This document shows positions 1-6,390 of a stretch of DNA of 8,675 nt, piece by piece. The notes under the pieces were generated by a model, which saw only the letters and a list, made by a program, of their open reading frames with translations, was not told the DNA's origin and ran no database searches. Location of the stretch: positions 1 to 8,675 of the forward strand of contig JALVEX010000322.1 in assembly GCA_027030435.1 (NCBI GenBank), written 5' to 3'. The position numbers and the translations under genes were made by a program. Source of the DNA: Paracoccaceae bacterium. Its GTDB lineage: Bacteria; Pseudomonadota; Alphaproteobacteria; Rhodobacterales; Rhodobacteraceae. How positions within the stretch are numbered: position 1 is the stretch's first letter; the number at the start of each line of letters is the position of its first letter.

Positions 1-176
1 TCTCGGCGCGCGCCTCCGTGCTTGCCATCGATTTCCCCACGGGTTCGAGCACCCTCTATGGCCTTGGCGCGAAATACCGCTTCAACAAATGGGCGAGCCT
101 GCAGGCCAGCGCCTATGACAGCGATGCCGGCGGCTTCGATCCCCGCTACGAACTGGGATTCTCGGTGGATTTCTGA
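1..176 (+). CDS. Outer-membrane beta-barrel (porin-like) protein, C-terminal fragment
   Basis: This is the 3' end of a gene that begins left of the window. The first full codon is at base 3 and the stop TGA is at 174-176, leaving 57 residues. The peptide alternates hydrophobic or aromatic residues with small or polar ones (TLYGLGAKYRF, WASLQASAY, YELGFSVDF), as in transmembrane beta-strands joined by short turns (FNKW, DSDAGGFDP). It ends in Phe, the usual last residue of outer-membrane barrels and part of the signal recognised by the BAM assembly machinery. It is therefore most likely a porin or another outer-membrane barrel protein. The substrate and strand number cannot be judged from this fragment. 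The stop lies 53 bases from the stop of the convergent downstream gene. Confidence 0.7.
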   Translation, partial: SARASVLAIDFPTGSSTLYGLGAKYRFNKWASLQASAYDSDAGGFDPRYELGFSVDF

Positions 177-229
177 GCGCCCGCAGAAGGGATCTTACCC
201 GTCCTCACGCCGCCACCTTCGGCGCGCTT

Positions 230-1129
230 TCACAGATCCGCGCCCTTCATCCGCTCGGCGGCCGCGCGCCCGAGCATGTAGGAGATGGTGTTGAACATCT
301 CGTCGAAGGCGGAGAAAAGCGCGGCGTTGAAGCGGCGTGCCGCGGCGGTGCGGCTGAAATCGACATAGGCGGCGAGGTCGTCGTCGCTCAAGGGGCGGTA
401 GGCAAGCGCGAGGTAGGATTGCAGCCATTCCCTGGTATCCTTGCGGATCGCGTCTTCCTGCAGCCAGACATCGGCGAGCATCTCCTCGTCGCTCATCGGA
501 TCGGGGAACGCCCCGCCATCGCGCAGGCCCCGGTAGAAGGCGAAATTGGCGTTGAGCGCGCCCGCCACGTTGTATTCCACCAGATCGCCGGCTTCGATGA
601 ATGCGTCGATCAGGGCGAGGCGCGGATCATCGCGCGCCCGCATTTCCGCCAGCGCCTCGCGCGCCGCCGCCTCCACGGAGTCATCGAGGAGGGCTTTGCG
701 GGCGGAGATCTCGAGGCCGATGATCCTCGCCCCGAGCGGCGAGGTGAAGAAGGTGATGAGCGGCGCGGTATCCGTGCCTTTCATTTCCGCCTCGAGGCGC
801 TGAAGAAAGCCGCGCCTGAGCTTGTCGGGAGCGTAGATCCGGGCGATGTCTTGCTGCCAACGAGCACCCCCCCGGCCGGGGAAAAGCTCATCCTCGAGGC
901 TCGCGGCATATTCCCTGCCCTCACGGGCGGTCACATCGAGAATGTCGTCAAGCCGGATCGCCTCGGCAAGGGTCTCGACCGCCTCCCCATCCCCCGCAGC
1001 CATGCGCCCGGCCGGGGGCGTGGGCGCCTGTTCGGCCCCCGCTGGGGCGGCCAAGGCCAGGGCAGCCATGAGGGCCACGGCAAGGGTGGATCCGGCGTAA
1101 CGCCTCGCCCGTCGGATATGATCTTTCAT
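230..1129 (-). CDS. Exported DUF2059-like protein
   Basis: A 299-residue protein with an N-terminal signal peptide: a basic n-region (MKDHIRRARR), a hydrophobic stretch at about residues 13-28, and a likely signal peptidase I site after A30-G31-A32. The mature part is helical and charged. It contains two related stretches resembling the DUF2059 pattern (Trp-containing helix, then L..F..S..G.R), at about residues 91-148 and 235-275. DUF2059 proteins are periplasmic or lipoprotein-like in Gram-negatives and have no established function. I chose ATG 1129 because it opens the signal peptide, has a G-rich stretch just upstream, and lies about 70 bases downstream of a good promoter at 1209-1237. 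The frame stays open to 1252, but that extension would begin upstream of the promoter and bury the signal peptide. The gene is convergent with the porin-like gene and divergent from the TPR-sulfotransferase gene. Confidence 0.75.
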   Translation of the reverse strand: MKDHIRRARRYAGSTLAVALMAALALAAPAGAEQAPTPPAGRMAAGDGEAVETLAEAIRLDDILDVTAREGREYAASLEDELFPGRGGARWQQDIARIYAPDKLRRGFLQRLEAEMKGTDTAPLITFFTSPLGARIIGLEISARKALLDDSVEAAAREALAEMRARDDPRLALIDAFIEAGDLVEYNVAGALNANFAFYRGLRDGGAFPDPMSDEEMLADVWLQEDAIRKDTREWLQSYLALAYRPLSDDDLAAYVDFSRTAAARRFNAALFSAFDEMFNTISYMLGRAAAERMKGADL

Positions 1130-1208
1130 GCGTCTTGCCCCCGCTGCTCGCCCGATGCCGAAGTGCGGCCGGGCTTCGATGAAAACATGCCTGAAGCTAC
1201 CGCTTTTG

Positions 1209-1237
1209 AGCATAGCCCCCGCCGGGAGGCGTGCCAA
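1209..1237 (-). promoter_or_regulatory. Predicted sigma70-type promoter for the DUF2059-like gene
   Basis: On the minus strand TTGGCA (1237-1232) is followed after exactly 17 bases by TATGCT (1214-1209). These match the -35 and -10 consensus at five and four of six positions. Transcription would start near 1202, leaving a leader of about 70 bases before ATG 1129. This also argues against the longer reading of the gene, whose start at 1252 would be upstream of the promoter. Confidence 0.55.
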
Positions 1238-1284
1238 GCGCTGCCGCCCCATGCGGCCGGATATGGCTGAGACGTGAGCGGGCG

Positions 1285-1313
1285 TGGACAGATCATGAGC
1301 AAGTGCGTAAAGG
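1285..1313 (+). promoter_or_regulatory. Possible promoter for the TPR-sulfotransferase gene
   Basis: TGGACA (1285-1290) matches five of six bases of the -35 consensus. A 17-base spacer follows, then TAAAGG (1308-1313), which matches only three of six bases at -10. Transcription from here would begin near 1320, after the ATG at 1314 and before the TTG at 1347, which agrees with the TTG start. The -10 box is poor, so this is tentative. Confidence 0.3.
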
Positions 1314-1335
1314 ATGGGCGCAAGCCATCCGATAC

Positions 1336-1340
1336 GGGAG
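1336..1340 (+). promoter_or_regulatory. Ribosome binding site deciding the TTG 1347 start
   Basis: GGGAG lies six bases before TTG 1347, an ideal Shine-Dalgarno spacing. The alternative in-frame ATG at 1314 has its purine-rich stretch (AAAGG, 1309-1313) with no spacer at all. This favours the TTG start. Confidence 0.6.
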
Positions 1341-1346
1341 ACGATC

Positions 1347-3533
1347 TTGAAAGAGCCCCTGCCGCCCCTCAGCCCCCGACAGATCCCCGATGCCTACAAG
1401 AAGGCCCTCAAGCTTCAGAACGCCGGGCGGCTGGAGGAGGCGCTTTCGCTTTACGAGCGCATCGTGAGCGTCAACCCGAAGATCGCCGAGGTGCATTTTC
1501 AGGTGGCGCGCATCTTCGCCTCGGCCGGGAAATTCGCCAAGGCGCTTCCCCATGTGCGCGCGGCACAAAGGATCAAGCCGAAGGAGCCGGCGATCTGGGC
1601 GCTCTGGGCCGAGATCCTGATCGGGCTCGGGGATCAGGCGGAGATCGGCAAGTTCGAAAACGCGCTGAGGCGCGCCAGCCTGCCGGGGCCGGCCAAGGCG
1701 CGAATCCGCAGGCTGCTCCACCCCGAAACCGCCGCAAAGGCGGGGAAGAAGGATGCCGGGGAGGAAGCCCCCGCCCCGCTGCTCGAAGAGATCGCCGCCC
1801 TCCTGAAACGCGATCCGCAGGCCGCGCGCACCCGCGCCGAAGAAGCGCTGAAGGCGCATCCGCGCGCCCCCCGGCTGCTGCATCTCCTGGCCCGCGCCGA
1901 AGCCGCCAGCGGCGAGAAGCGCAGGGCGCTCGATACCTGCGACCGCGCGCTCGCCATCGATCCGGCGGACGGCGATCTCCACCTCTGCCGCGGGCAGATC
2001 CTGCTGGAGCTCGGCCACCCGGTGGAGGCGGCGGAGGCGCTGCGCCGGGCGGTGCATTTCTCGCAAGGGAGCGGCGCGGCCCATGCCTGGCTCGGGCGCG
2101 CGCTCCTGAAGCTCGAGCGCATCAAGGAAGCGCGTGAAGCCATTGAAGAAGCATATAAAACAGAGCCGGACAACCCTGATGTGCTGCGCGCACGCGGGCT
2201 GCTTGCGGCGCGGGAGGGGGACGATGAAGAAGCCGCCCGCGCCTTCGAACAGGCGCTTGCAAAGGGGGGCGAGGATGCCCTTACCCACGCCCTTCTCGCC
2301 CGCGCCCTCGGCGCGCTCCGGCGCGAGGAGGAGGCGCTTTCGCATTTCGATCGCGCCCTCGCCCTCGATCCCGCCCTCGCCTTCGCCCACGCCCGGCGCG
2401 CCGTGCTGCACCAGGCGCGCGGCGATTTCGAGGCCGCCGAGGCGGATTTCCGCAAGGCGATCGAGCTTGAGCCCGAAAACGGCGAAACCTACCGGATCTT
2501 CTCCGCCTCGCACAGGTTCCGCCCCGATGATCCGCTGCTCGAGCGGATGCGCGAGATCTGGGAGAGGGAGGATCTCGGCGAGAAGGACCGCATGAACATC
2601 GGCTTCGCGCTCGCCAAGGCGATGGAGGATATCAAGGCGCATGATCGGGTGTTTACCTATCTGCGCCCGGCCAATGATCTGATGCGCAAGCGCTTCCCTT
2701 ACGATATCAATACCCGCGCCGCCGAGGTGGAGAAGGTGAAGAAAGCCTTTGAAGGCTTTGATTTCTCCCAGCCTTTCGATGGCGGAGATGAGAGCTTCGC
2801 GCCGATTTTCGTCACCGGGATGCCGCGCTCGGGCACGACCCTCGTCGAGCAGATCATCGCCAGCCATTCGCGCGTCACCGCCGCCGGCGAGGTGGGCGAA
2901 TTCGCGCGCGAGGGCTACAAGCTGATCGCGCGGCCCAAGGGCGCCTTCCGCCGCATCGAGGAGGTGGCCCCCGAGGAGATCACCGCCCTTGGCCTCCATT
3001 ATTCCGATTACATGCGCCGCCTCTTCCCCGAGGCCGAGCGCATCACCGACAAATCCATCCAGACATATCTCCTGATGGGGCTCGTCAAGCTCGCCCTGCC
3101 CCGCGCCCATGTGGTGGTGGTGCGCCGCGATCCGCGCGACAACCTGCTTTCGATCTACAAGAACGTCTTTCACGAGGGCACGCATCGCTACGCCTACAAT
3201 CTCTCCGATCTCGGGCGCTATTACCGCCTGTTCGAGGAGATGATCGATTTCTGGCGCGAGAAGCTGCCGGGCTATTTCCACGAGATCAGCTATGACGATC
3301 TGACCGCCAACCCGGAAGAAGAATCGCGCAAGCTGCTCGCCGCCTGCGATCTCGAATGGGAGGATCAGTGCCTCGAATTCCACAAGAACCGCAACCGGGT
3401 GGATACGCTCAGCCTCTACCAGGTGCGCCAGCCCATCTACCGCAGTTCGGTGAAGGCCTGGGAGCGCTATGAAAGCGAGCTTGGCGAGCTGTTCGAGGCC
3501 CTTGGCGATGCGGGCGCGCAAAGCGGCGCCTGA
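1347..3533 (+). CDS. TPR-repeat sulfotransferase
   Basis: A 728-residue two-part protein. Residues about 8-380 are tandem TPR helical repeats, with recurring patterns such as AGRLEEALSLYERIVSVNP and GDFEAAEADFRKAIELEP, a protein- or substrate-binding scaffold. A helical linker follows. From about residue 485 comes a sulfotransferase domain: the 5'-phosphosulfate loop GMPRSGTT (about 491-498), then VVVVRRDPRDNLLS (about 589-602), the 3'-phosphate-binding region, and a C-terminal KAWERYE motif. The family transfers sulfate from PAPS to a hydroxyl or amine; the acceptor here is unknown. No signal peptide is visible, so it is probably cytosolic. I chose TTG 1347 because GGGAG (1336-1340) sits six bases upstream and the sequence then resembles the usual N-terminus of such proteins. 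ATG 1314 is in frame, but its only SD-like sequence (AAAGG) directly abuts it. No operon partner is seen. Confidence 0.88.
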   Translation: MKEPLPPLSPRQIPDAYKKALKLQNAGRLEEALSLYERIVSVNPKIAEVHFQVARIFASAGKFAKALPHVRAAQRIKPKEPAIWALWAEILIGLGDQAEIGKFENALRRASLPGPAKARIRRLLHPETAAKAGKKDAGEEAPAPLLEEIAALLKRDPQAARTRAEEALKAHPRAPRLLHLLARAEAASGEKRRALDTCDRALAIDPADGDLHLCRGQILLELGHPVEAAEALRRAVHFSQGSGAAHAWLGRALLKLERIKEAREAIEEAYKTEPDNPDVLRARGLLAAREGDDEEAARAFEQALAKGGEDALTHALLARALGALRREEEALSHFDRALALDPALAFAHARRAVLHQARGDFEAAEADFRKAIELEPENGETYRIFSASHRFRPDDPLLERMREIWEREDLGEKDRMNIGFALAKAMEDIKAHDRVFTYLRPANDLMRKRFPYDINTRAAEVEKVKKAFEGFDFSQPFDGGDESFAPIFVTGMPRSGTTLVEQIIASHSRVTAAGEVGEFAREGYKLIARPKGAFRRIEEVAPEEITALGLHYSDYMRRLFPEAERITDKSIQTYLLMGLVKLALPRAHVVVVRRDPRDNLLSIYKNVFHEGTHRYAYNLSDLGRYYRLFEEMIDFWREKLPGYFHEISYDDLTANPEEESRKLLAACDLEWEDQCLEFHKNRNRVDTLSLYQVRQPIYRSSVKAWERYESELGELFEALGDAGAQSGA

Positions 3534-3547
3534 GCGCGGTTTTTCCC

Positions 3548-3576
3548 TTGCAAGCCCGCCCCATCGCGCCTAAATA
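3548..3576 (+). promoter_or_regulatory. Promoter of the tRNA-Ser gene
   Basis: TTGCAA (3548-3553), a 17-base spacer, then TAAATA (3571-3576), followed by a C-rich stretch (CCCC). The predicted start near 3583 leaves a leader of about 31 bases before the mature tRNA 5' end at 3614. The boxes and spacing fit a strong housekeeping sigma promoter of the kind seen before alphaproteobacterial stable-RNA genes. Confidence 0.65.
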
Positions 3577-3613
3577 CCCCAACGGCTGACCACGCATATG
3601 CGAAGCCTCATGC

Positions 3614-3703
3614 GGAGAGGTGCCGGAGTGGTCGAACGGGACGGTCTCGAAAACCGTTGTGGGGGCAACCCCACCCAGGGTTCGAATCCCTGTCTCTCCG
3701 CCA
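3614..3703 (+). tRNA. tRNA-Ser (anticodon CGA)
   Basis: A 90-base class II tRNA. The acceptor stem GGAGAGG (3614-3620) pairs with TCTCTCC (3693-3699, one G-T pair), followed by discriminator G and an encoded CCA (3701-3703). The anticodon stem ACGGT/ACCGT encloses loop CTCGAAA with anticodon CGA at 3648-3650, which reads the UCG serine codon. The long variable arm (GTGGGG-GCAA-CCCCAC, 3659-3674) is the serine class hallmark. The T arm CAGGG-TTCGAAT-CCCTG is perfect. The gene appears to be transcribed alone from the promoter at 3548-3576. No clear terminator follows, and it converges on the kinase gene, whose stop is 44 bases further on. Confidence 0.97.
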
Positions 3704-3747
3704 TCACCTTCCACCGGAAATGCCGGCAGATCGCCCGCTCGGCGGCC

Positions 3748-5370
3748 CTACCCCGCGGCCAGCGCTTCGAAGAGGCGGGCCACGGCTTCGGCTCCCGGAT
3801 CGTTGTGTCCGCGCAGGCGCTCGTCGGAGATGTAGCTTGCCCGCCCGGCGCGGGCGCGGGTGATATCGGCCGTGGCATCGGCGCCTTCGCGTGCCGCTTT
3901 GGCCGCCGCGCCCAGGCCCCTCTCCAGCGCATCGAGCGCAGGCGCGAGCGCGTCGATCATGGTGCGATCGCCGGGGCGCGCGCCGCCCACTTCCTGCACC
4001 CGCTCGAGCCCCGCCTTCAGCGCCTCCACATGGGATTTGCCCGAGGAGGCCGCATCTCCCGCCGCGGTGAAGAAGATCCCCAGCAGCACGCCCGAGGAGC
4101 CGCCCATCGTCTGGCTGAGCTCGAGCCCGATGGCGCGGTAGAGCTGGGTGGCGTCGGCGAGGGGCAGGTGATCGAGCGCGCCCTTCAGCGCGCGCGCGGC
4201 ACCGGCGAGGGTGGAGCCGGTATCGCCATCGCCCGATTGCGCATCGAGCGCGTTGAGATCCGCCTCGGCCTCGATGAACACATCGCAGCAGCGGGTTAGA
4301 AAATCGCGCATCTCCGGGTTTTCCGAGGGGATGGGGCGGATCGGGGTGAGCCCGTCGGGGATCGGGCGCACGGCGGGTTCGCCGATCGGCGCGCAGCCCG
4401 GCCAGGCGCGCATTTCCACCGGCGCCTTGAGGTGGGCAAGCTCCTCCCCCGTGACCGGCAGGAGCGAGACGGAAAAGCCGCGCATGTCAAGCGAGGTCAT
4501 CATCGGGGCGGGGCCGATCAGGTGGCCGATGGCGGGGATGGCGCCGGATTTCGCAAGTTCCTCCGCCAGCACCGCCATCTCGAGCGGCGTGGCGCCGCCG
4601 AGATTGTTGAGAAGCGCCACCTTATCGCCCTCCCCCACATGCGGCGCGAGGCGCGCGAGCACCAGCTCCATGGCCTCATGGGCTGTGTTGAAATCCACCA
4701 GCTCCACCCCGGATTCGCCGTGGATGCCGAGCCCGAGCTCGGCCTTGCCTTCCTCGATGCGCGCCTCCTTCGGCGCGCCCGGCACGGTGCAGGTATCGAG
4801 CGACATCCCGAGGCTCGCCACCTTGCCGATCACCCGCTCCGCGGCGGCGGTGACGGTTTCGAGATCGGCGCCGTCTTCGGCAAGCGCGCCGGCGATCTTG
4901 TGCACGAATAGCGTGCCCGCCACGCCGCGCGGCTGCGGCAGATCGGGGAGCGCGATATCGTCATCCACGATCACCATCGAAACCTTCAGCCCGTAGGCGC
5001 GCGCGCGCTCGGCGGCGAGGCCGAAATTGAGCCGGTCGCCGGTGTAGTTCTTGACGATCAGGAGGCAGCCCGCCGGGCCGGTGACGGCGAGGATCCCCGC
5101 CAGCACCGCATCCACCGAGGGCGAGGCGAACACATCCCCGCACACGGCGGCCGTCAGCATCCCCGCCCCCACATAGCCCACATGCGCCGGCTCGTGCCCC
5201 GAGCCCCCGCCCGAGACAAGCGCCACGCGGGATCTGTCCCAGTCCTCGCGCAGCACCACCTTGATATGGGGAAAGCCATCGAGCCGCGCGAGCCGCCCCT
5301 CTGCGGTGCGCAGCGTGCCGTCGATCGCTTCGGTTACGAGCGCTTCCTTGCTGTTGATGAACTGGGCCAC
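3748..5370 (-). CDS. dhaKL: Single-chain dihydroxyacetone kinase (fused DhaK-DhaL)
   Basis: A 540-residue fusion of both kinase domains. The N-terminal DhaK domain (about 1-325) has the glycine loop GGGSGHEP (54-61, with H59), D112 in NYTGDRLNF, and H217 in GIHGES, the residue expected to hold the ketose as a covalent hemiaminal. The C-terminal DhaL domain (about 350-540) has the Mg-ATP motif D376...GDGDTG (380-385), MGGSSG (422-427), GDRTM (467-471) and a GRASY...GHNDPGA tail. Length and fusion match ATP-dependent enzymes such as Citrobacter DAK (about 550 residues) rather than PEP-dependent DhaKLM, and no DhaM is present. The reaction is probably dihydroxyacetone + ATP to DHAP; some family members act on erythrulose. 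GTG 5370 is preferred: AAGGAG lies seven bases upstream, and MAQFINS matches the family's usual N-terminus. TTG 5376 would leave one base of spacing. It is the last operon gene, 27 bases after the ATPase. Confidence 0.93.
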   Translation of the reverse strand: MAQFINSKEALVTEAIDGTLRTAEGRLARLDGFPHIKVVLREDWDRSRVALVSGGGSGHEPAHVGYVGAGMLTAAVCGDVFASPSVDAVLAGILAVTGPAGCLLIVKNYTGDRLNFGLAAERARAYGLKVSMVIVDDDIALPDLPQPRGVAGTLFVHKIAGALAEDGADLETVTAAAERVIGKVASLGMSLDTCTVPGAPKEARIEEGKAELGLGIHGESGVELVDFNTAHEAMELVLARLAPHVGEGDKVALLNNLGGATPLEMAVLAEELAKSGAIPAIGHLIGPAPMMTSLDMRGFSVSLLPVTGEELAHLKAPVEMRAWPGCAPIGEPAVRPIPDGLTPIRPIPSENPEMRDFLTRCCDVFIEAEADLNALDAQSGDGDTGSTLAGAARALKGALDHLPLADATQLYRAIGLELSQTMGGSSGVLLGIFFTAAGDAASSGKSHVEALKAGLERVQEVGGARPGDRTMIDALAPALDALERGLGAAAKAAREGADATADITRARAGRASYISDERLRGHNDPGAEAVARLFEALAAG

Positions 5371-5377
5371 GATCAAT

Positions 5378-5383
5378 CTCCTT
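5378..5383 (-). promoter_or_regulatory. Ribosome binding site deciding the GTG 5370 start
   Basis: AAGGAG on the minus strand lies seven bases before GTG 5370, a near-perfect Shine-Dalgarno. The competing TTG at 5376 is only one base away and cannot use it properly. Confidence 0.75.
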
Positions 5384-5397
5384 GCTGAACAGGGGTG

Positions 5398-6390
5398 TCA
5401 GATACGGTTGCCGTCCGCATCGAAATAAAGCGGGGTCTCTGGGGAAACGGCGATGCTGTCTCCGCGCTTGAGATCGGCATGCGCCGCCACCAGGGTGATC
5501 AGATCATGCCCGGCGAGGCGAAGGTGCAGGCGCGTCTGATCGCCCAGATGCTCCAGGCGCACCACCTGCGCTTCCTGCCCCTCGCCGAGGCGGATGTGTT
5601 CGGGGCGCAGGCCGATGCTCTCGGCCCCCGCCGGCGCGCCGGGGAAGAGATCGGCGGGCAGGATATTGATGCGCGGCGAGCCGAGGCGGCTGGCGGCATA
5701 GATGCTGACGGGATCCTCGTAGATCTCGCGCGGCGGGGCGAATTGCACGAGGCGACCGTGATCGAGCACGCCCACATGGGTGGCCATGGTCATCGCCTCG
5801 ATCTGATCGTGGGTGACGTAGAGCATGGTCGCGCCGAGATCCTTCTGGATGCGCTTCAGCTCGATCCTGAGATCGGCGCGCAGGCGGGCATCGAGCGAGG
5901 AAAGCGGCTCGTCCATCAGGTGGATCACCGGATCGCGCACCAGCGCCCGGCCGATCGAAACCCGCTGCATCTCGCCCCCCGAAAGCGCGGTGGCGCGGTT
6001 GTCGAGCTTGTGGGTGATCTGGAGGATCTCCGCCACCTCGCCGATCCGGCGCGCGATCTCTTCCTCGGGCAGGTTGCACACGGGCGAGCGCAGGGGGAAG
6101 GCCAGATTTTCGCGCACGCTCATATGCGGGTAGAGCGAATATTGCTGAAACACCATCGCCACGTTGCGCTCCGCCGGCGTCAGCGCGGTGACGTCATGGC
6201 CACCGATCACGATACGCCCCGCATCCGGGCGCTCGAGGCCGGCGATGAGGCGCAGTGTCGTCGTCTTGCCGGCGCCGGTAGGGCCGAGCAGCACCACGAA
6301 GGCGCCGTCGGGCACGGTGAGGCTCACGTCATCGATGGCCACCTGTGCGCCGAACGCCTTGGAGATTCCTTCAAGCCGCACCTCAGCCAT
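5398..6390 (-). CDS. ABC importer ATP-binding protein, MalK/UgpC type (second ATPase)
   Basis: A 330-residue cytoplasmic ATPase of a carbohydrate-type ABC importer. It shows Walker A GPTGAGKTT (36-44), Q-loop FQQ (81-83), signature LSGGEMQR (136-143), Walker B HLMDEP (157-162) with catalytic E161, D-loop SSLDA, and H-loop H194. About 100 C-terminal residues form an OB/TOBE-like domain (IGLRPEHIRLG near 259-269), shorter than the usual 360-370 total. All catalytic residues are present, so it should hydrolyse ATP. ATG 6390 is preceded by GGGAGGTG (6405-6398) at seven bases, and its ATGGCTGA overlaps the stop of the preceding ATPase, suggesting translational coupling. The open frame upstream to 6498 lies inside that gene and shows no domain. 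It probably pairs with the other ATPase as a heterodimer on the two permeases. Confidence 0.92.
   Translation of the reverse strand: MAEVRLEGISKAFGAQVAIDDVSLTVPDGAFVVLLGPTGAGKTTTLRLIAGLERPDAGRIVIGGHDVTALTPAERNVAMVFQQYSLYPHMSVRENLAFPLRSPVCNLPEEEIARRIGEVAEILQITHKLDNRATALSGGEMQRVSIGRALVRDPVIHLMDEPLSSLDARLRADLRIELKRIQKDLGATMLYVTHDQIEAMTMATHVGVLDHGRLVQFAPPREIYEDPVSIYAASRLGSPRINILPADLFPGAPAGAESIGLRPEHIRLGEGQEAQVVRLEHLGDQTRLHLRLAGHDLITLVAAHADLKRGDSIAVSPETPLYFDADGNRI

Noticed and set aside
208..224. Hairpin CGCCG-CCACCTT-CGGCG between the two convergent genes, as a terminator
   Set aside because: The stem is only five pairs and the following run is CGCTTT on the plus strand, with no T-run on the minus strand. 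It could contribute to termination but does not meet a reasonable standard.
1130..1252. N-terminal extension of the DUF2059-like gene to a start at 1252
   Set aside because: It would place 41 unrelated residues before a good signal peptide, and the start would be upstream of the predicted promoter at 1209-1237.
1293..3521. 742-codon open frame antisense to the TPR-sulfotransferase
   Set aside because: Its peptide is low-complexity, rich in Ala, Gly, Arg and Glu, and has no domain. The sense strand has clear TPR and sulfotransferase motifs. Long antisense frames are expected in GC-rich genes whose third codon positions are mostly G or C.
3513..3544. Stem GGCGC/GCGCC at the end of the sulfotransferase gene followed by TTTTT as a terminator
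   Set aside because: The T-run at 3540-3544 is nine bases past the stem, which lies inside the coding sequence and has an eight-base loop. The geometry is poor for intrinsic termination.
3614..3703. tRNA-Ser as an integration (att) site for a mobile element
   Set aside because: There is no integrase, no second copy of the tRNA 3' end in the window, and the flanking genes have normal composition and look like core or metabolic genes.
3704..3747. Terminator between tRNA-Ser and the convergent kinase gene
   Set aside because: The best stem is CCGG-AAATG-CCGG, four pairs with no T-run on either strand.
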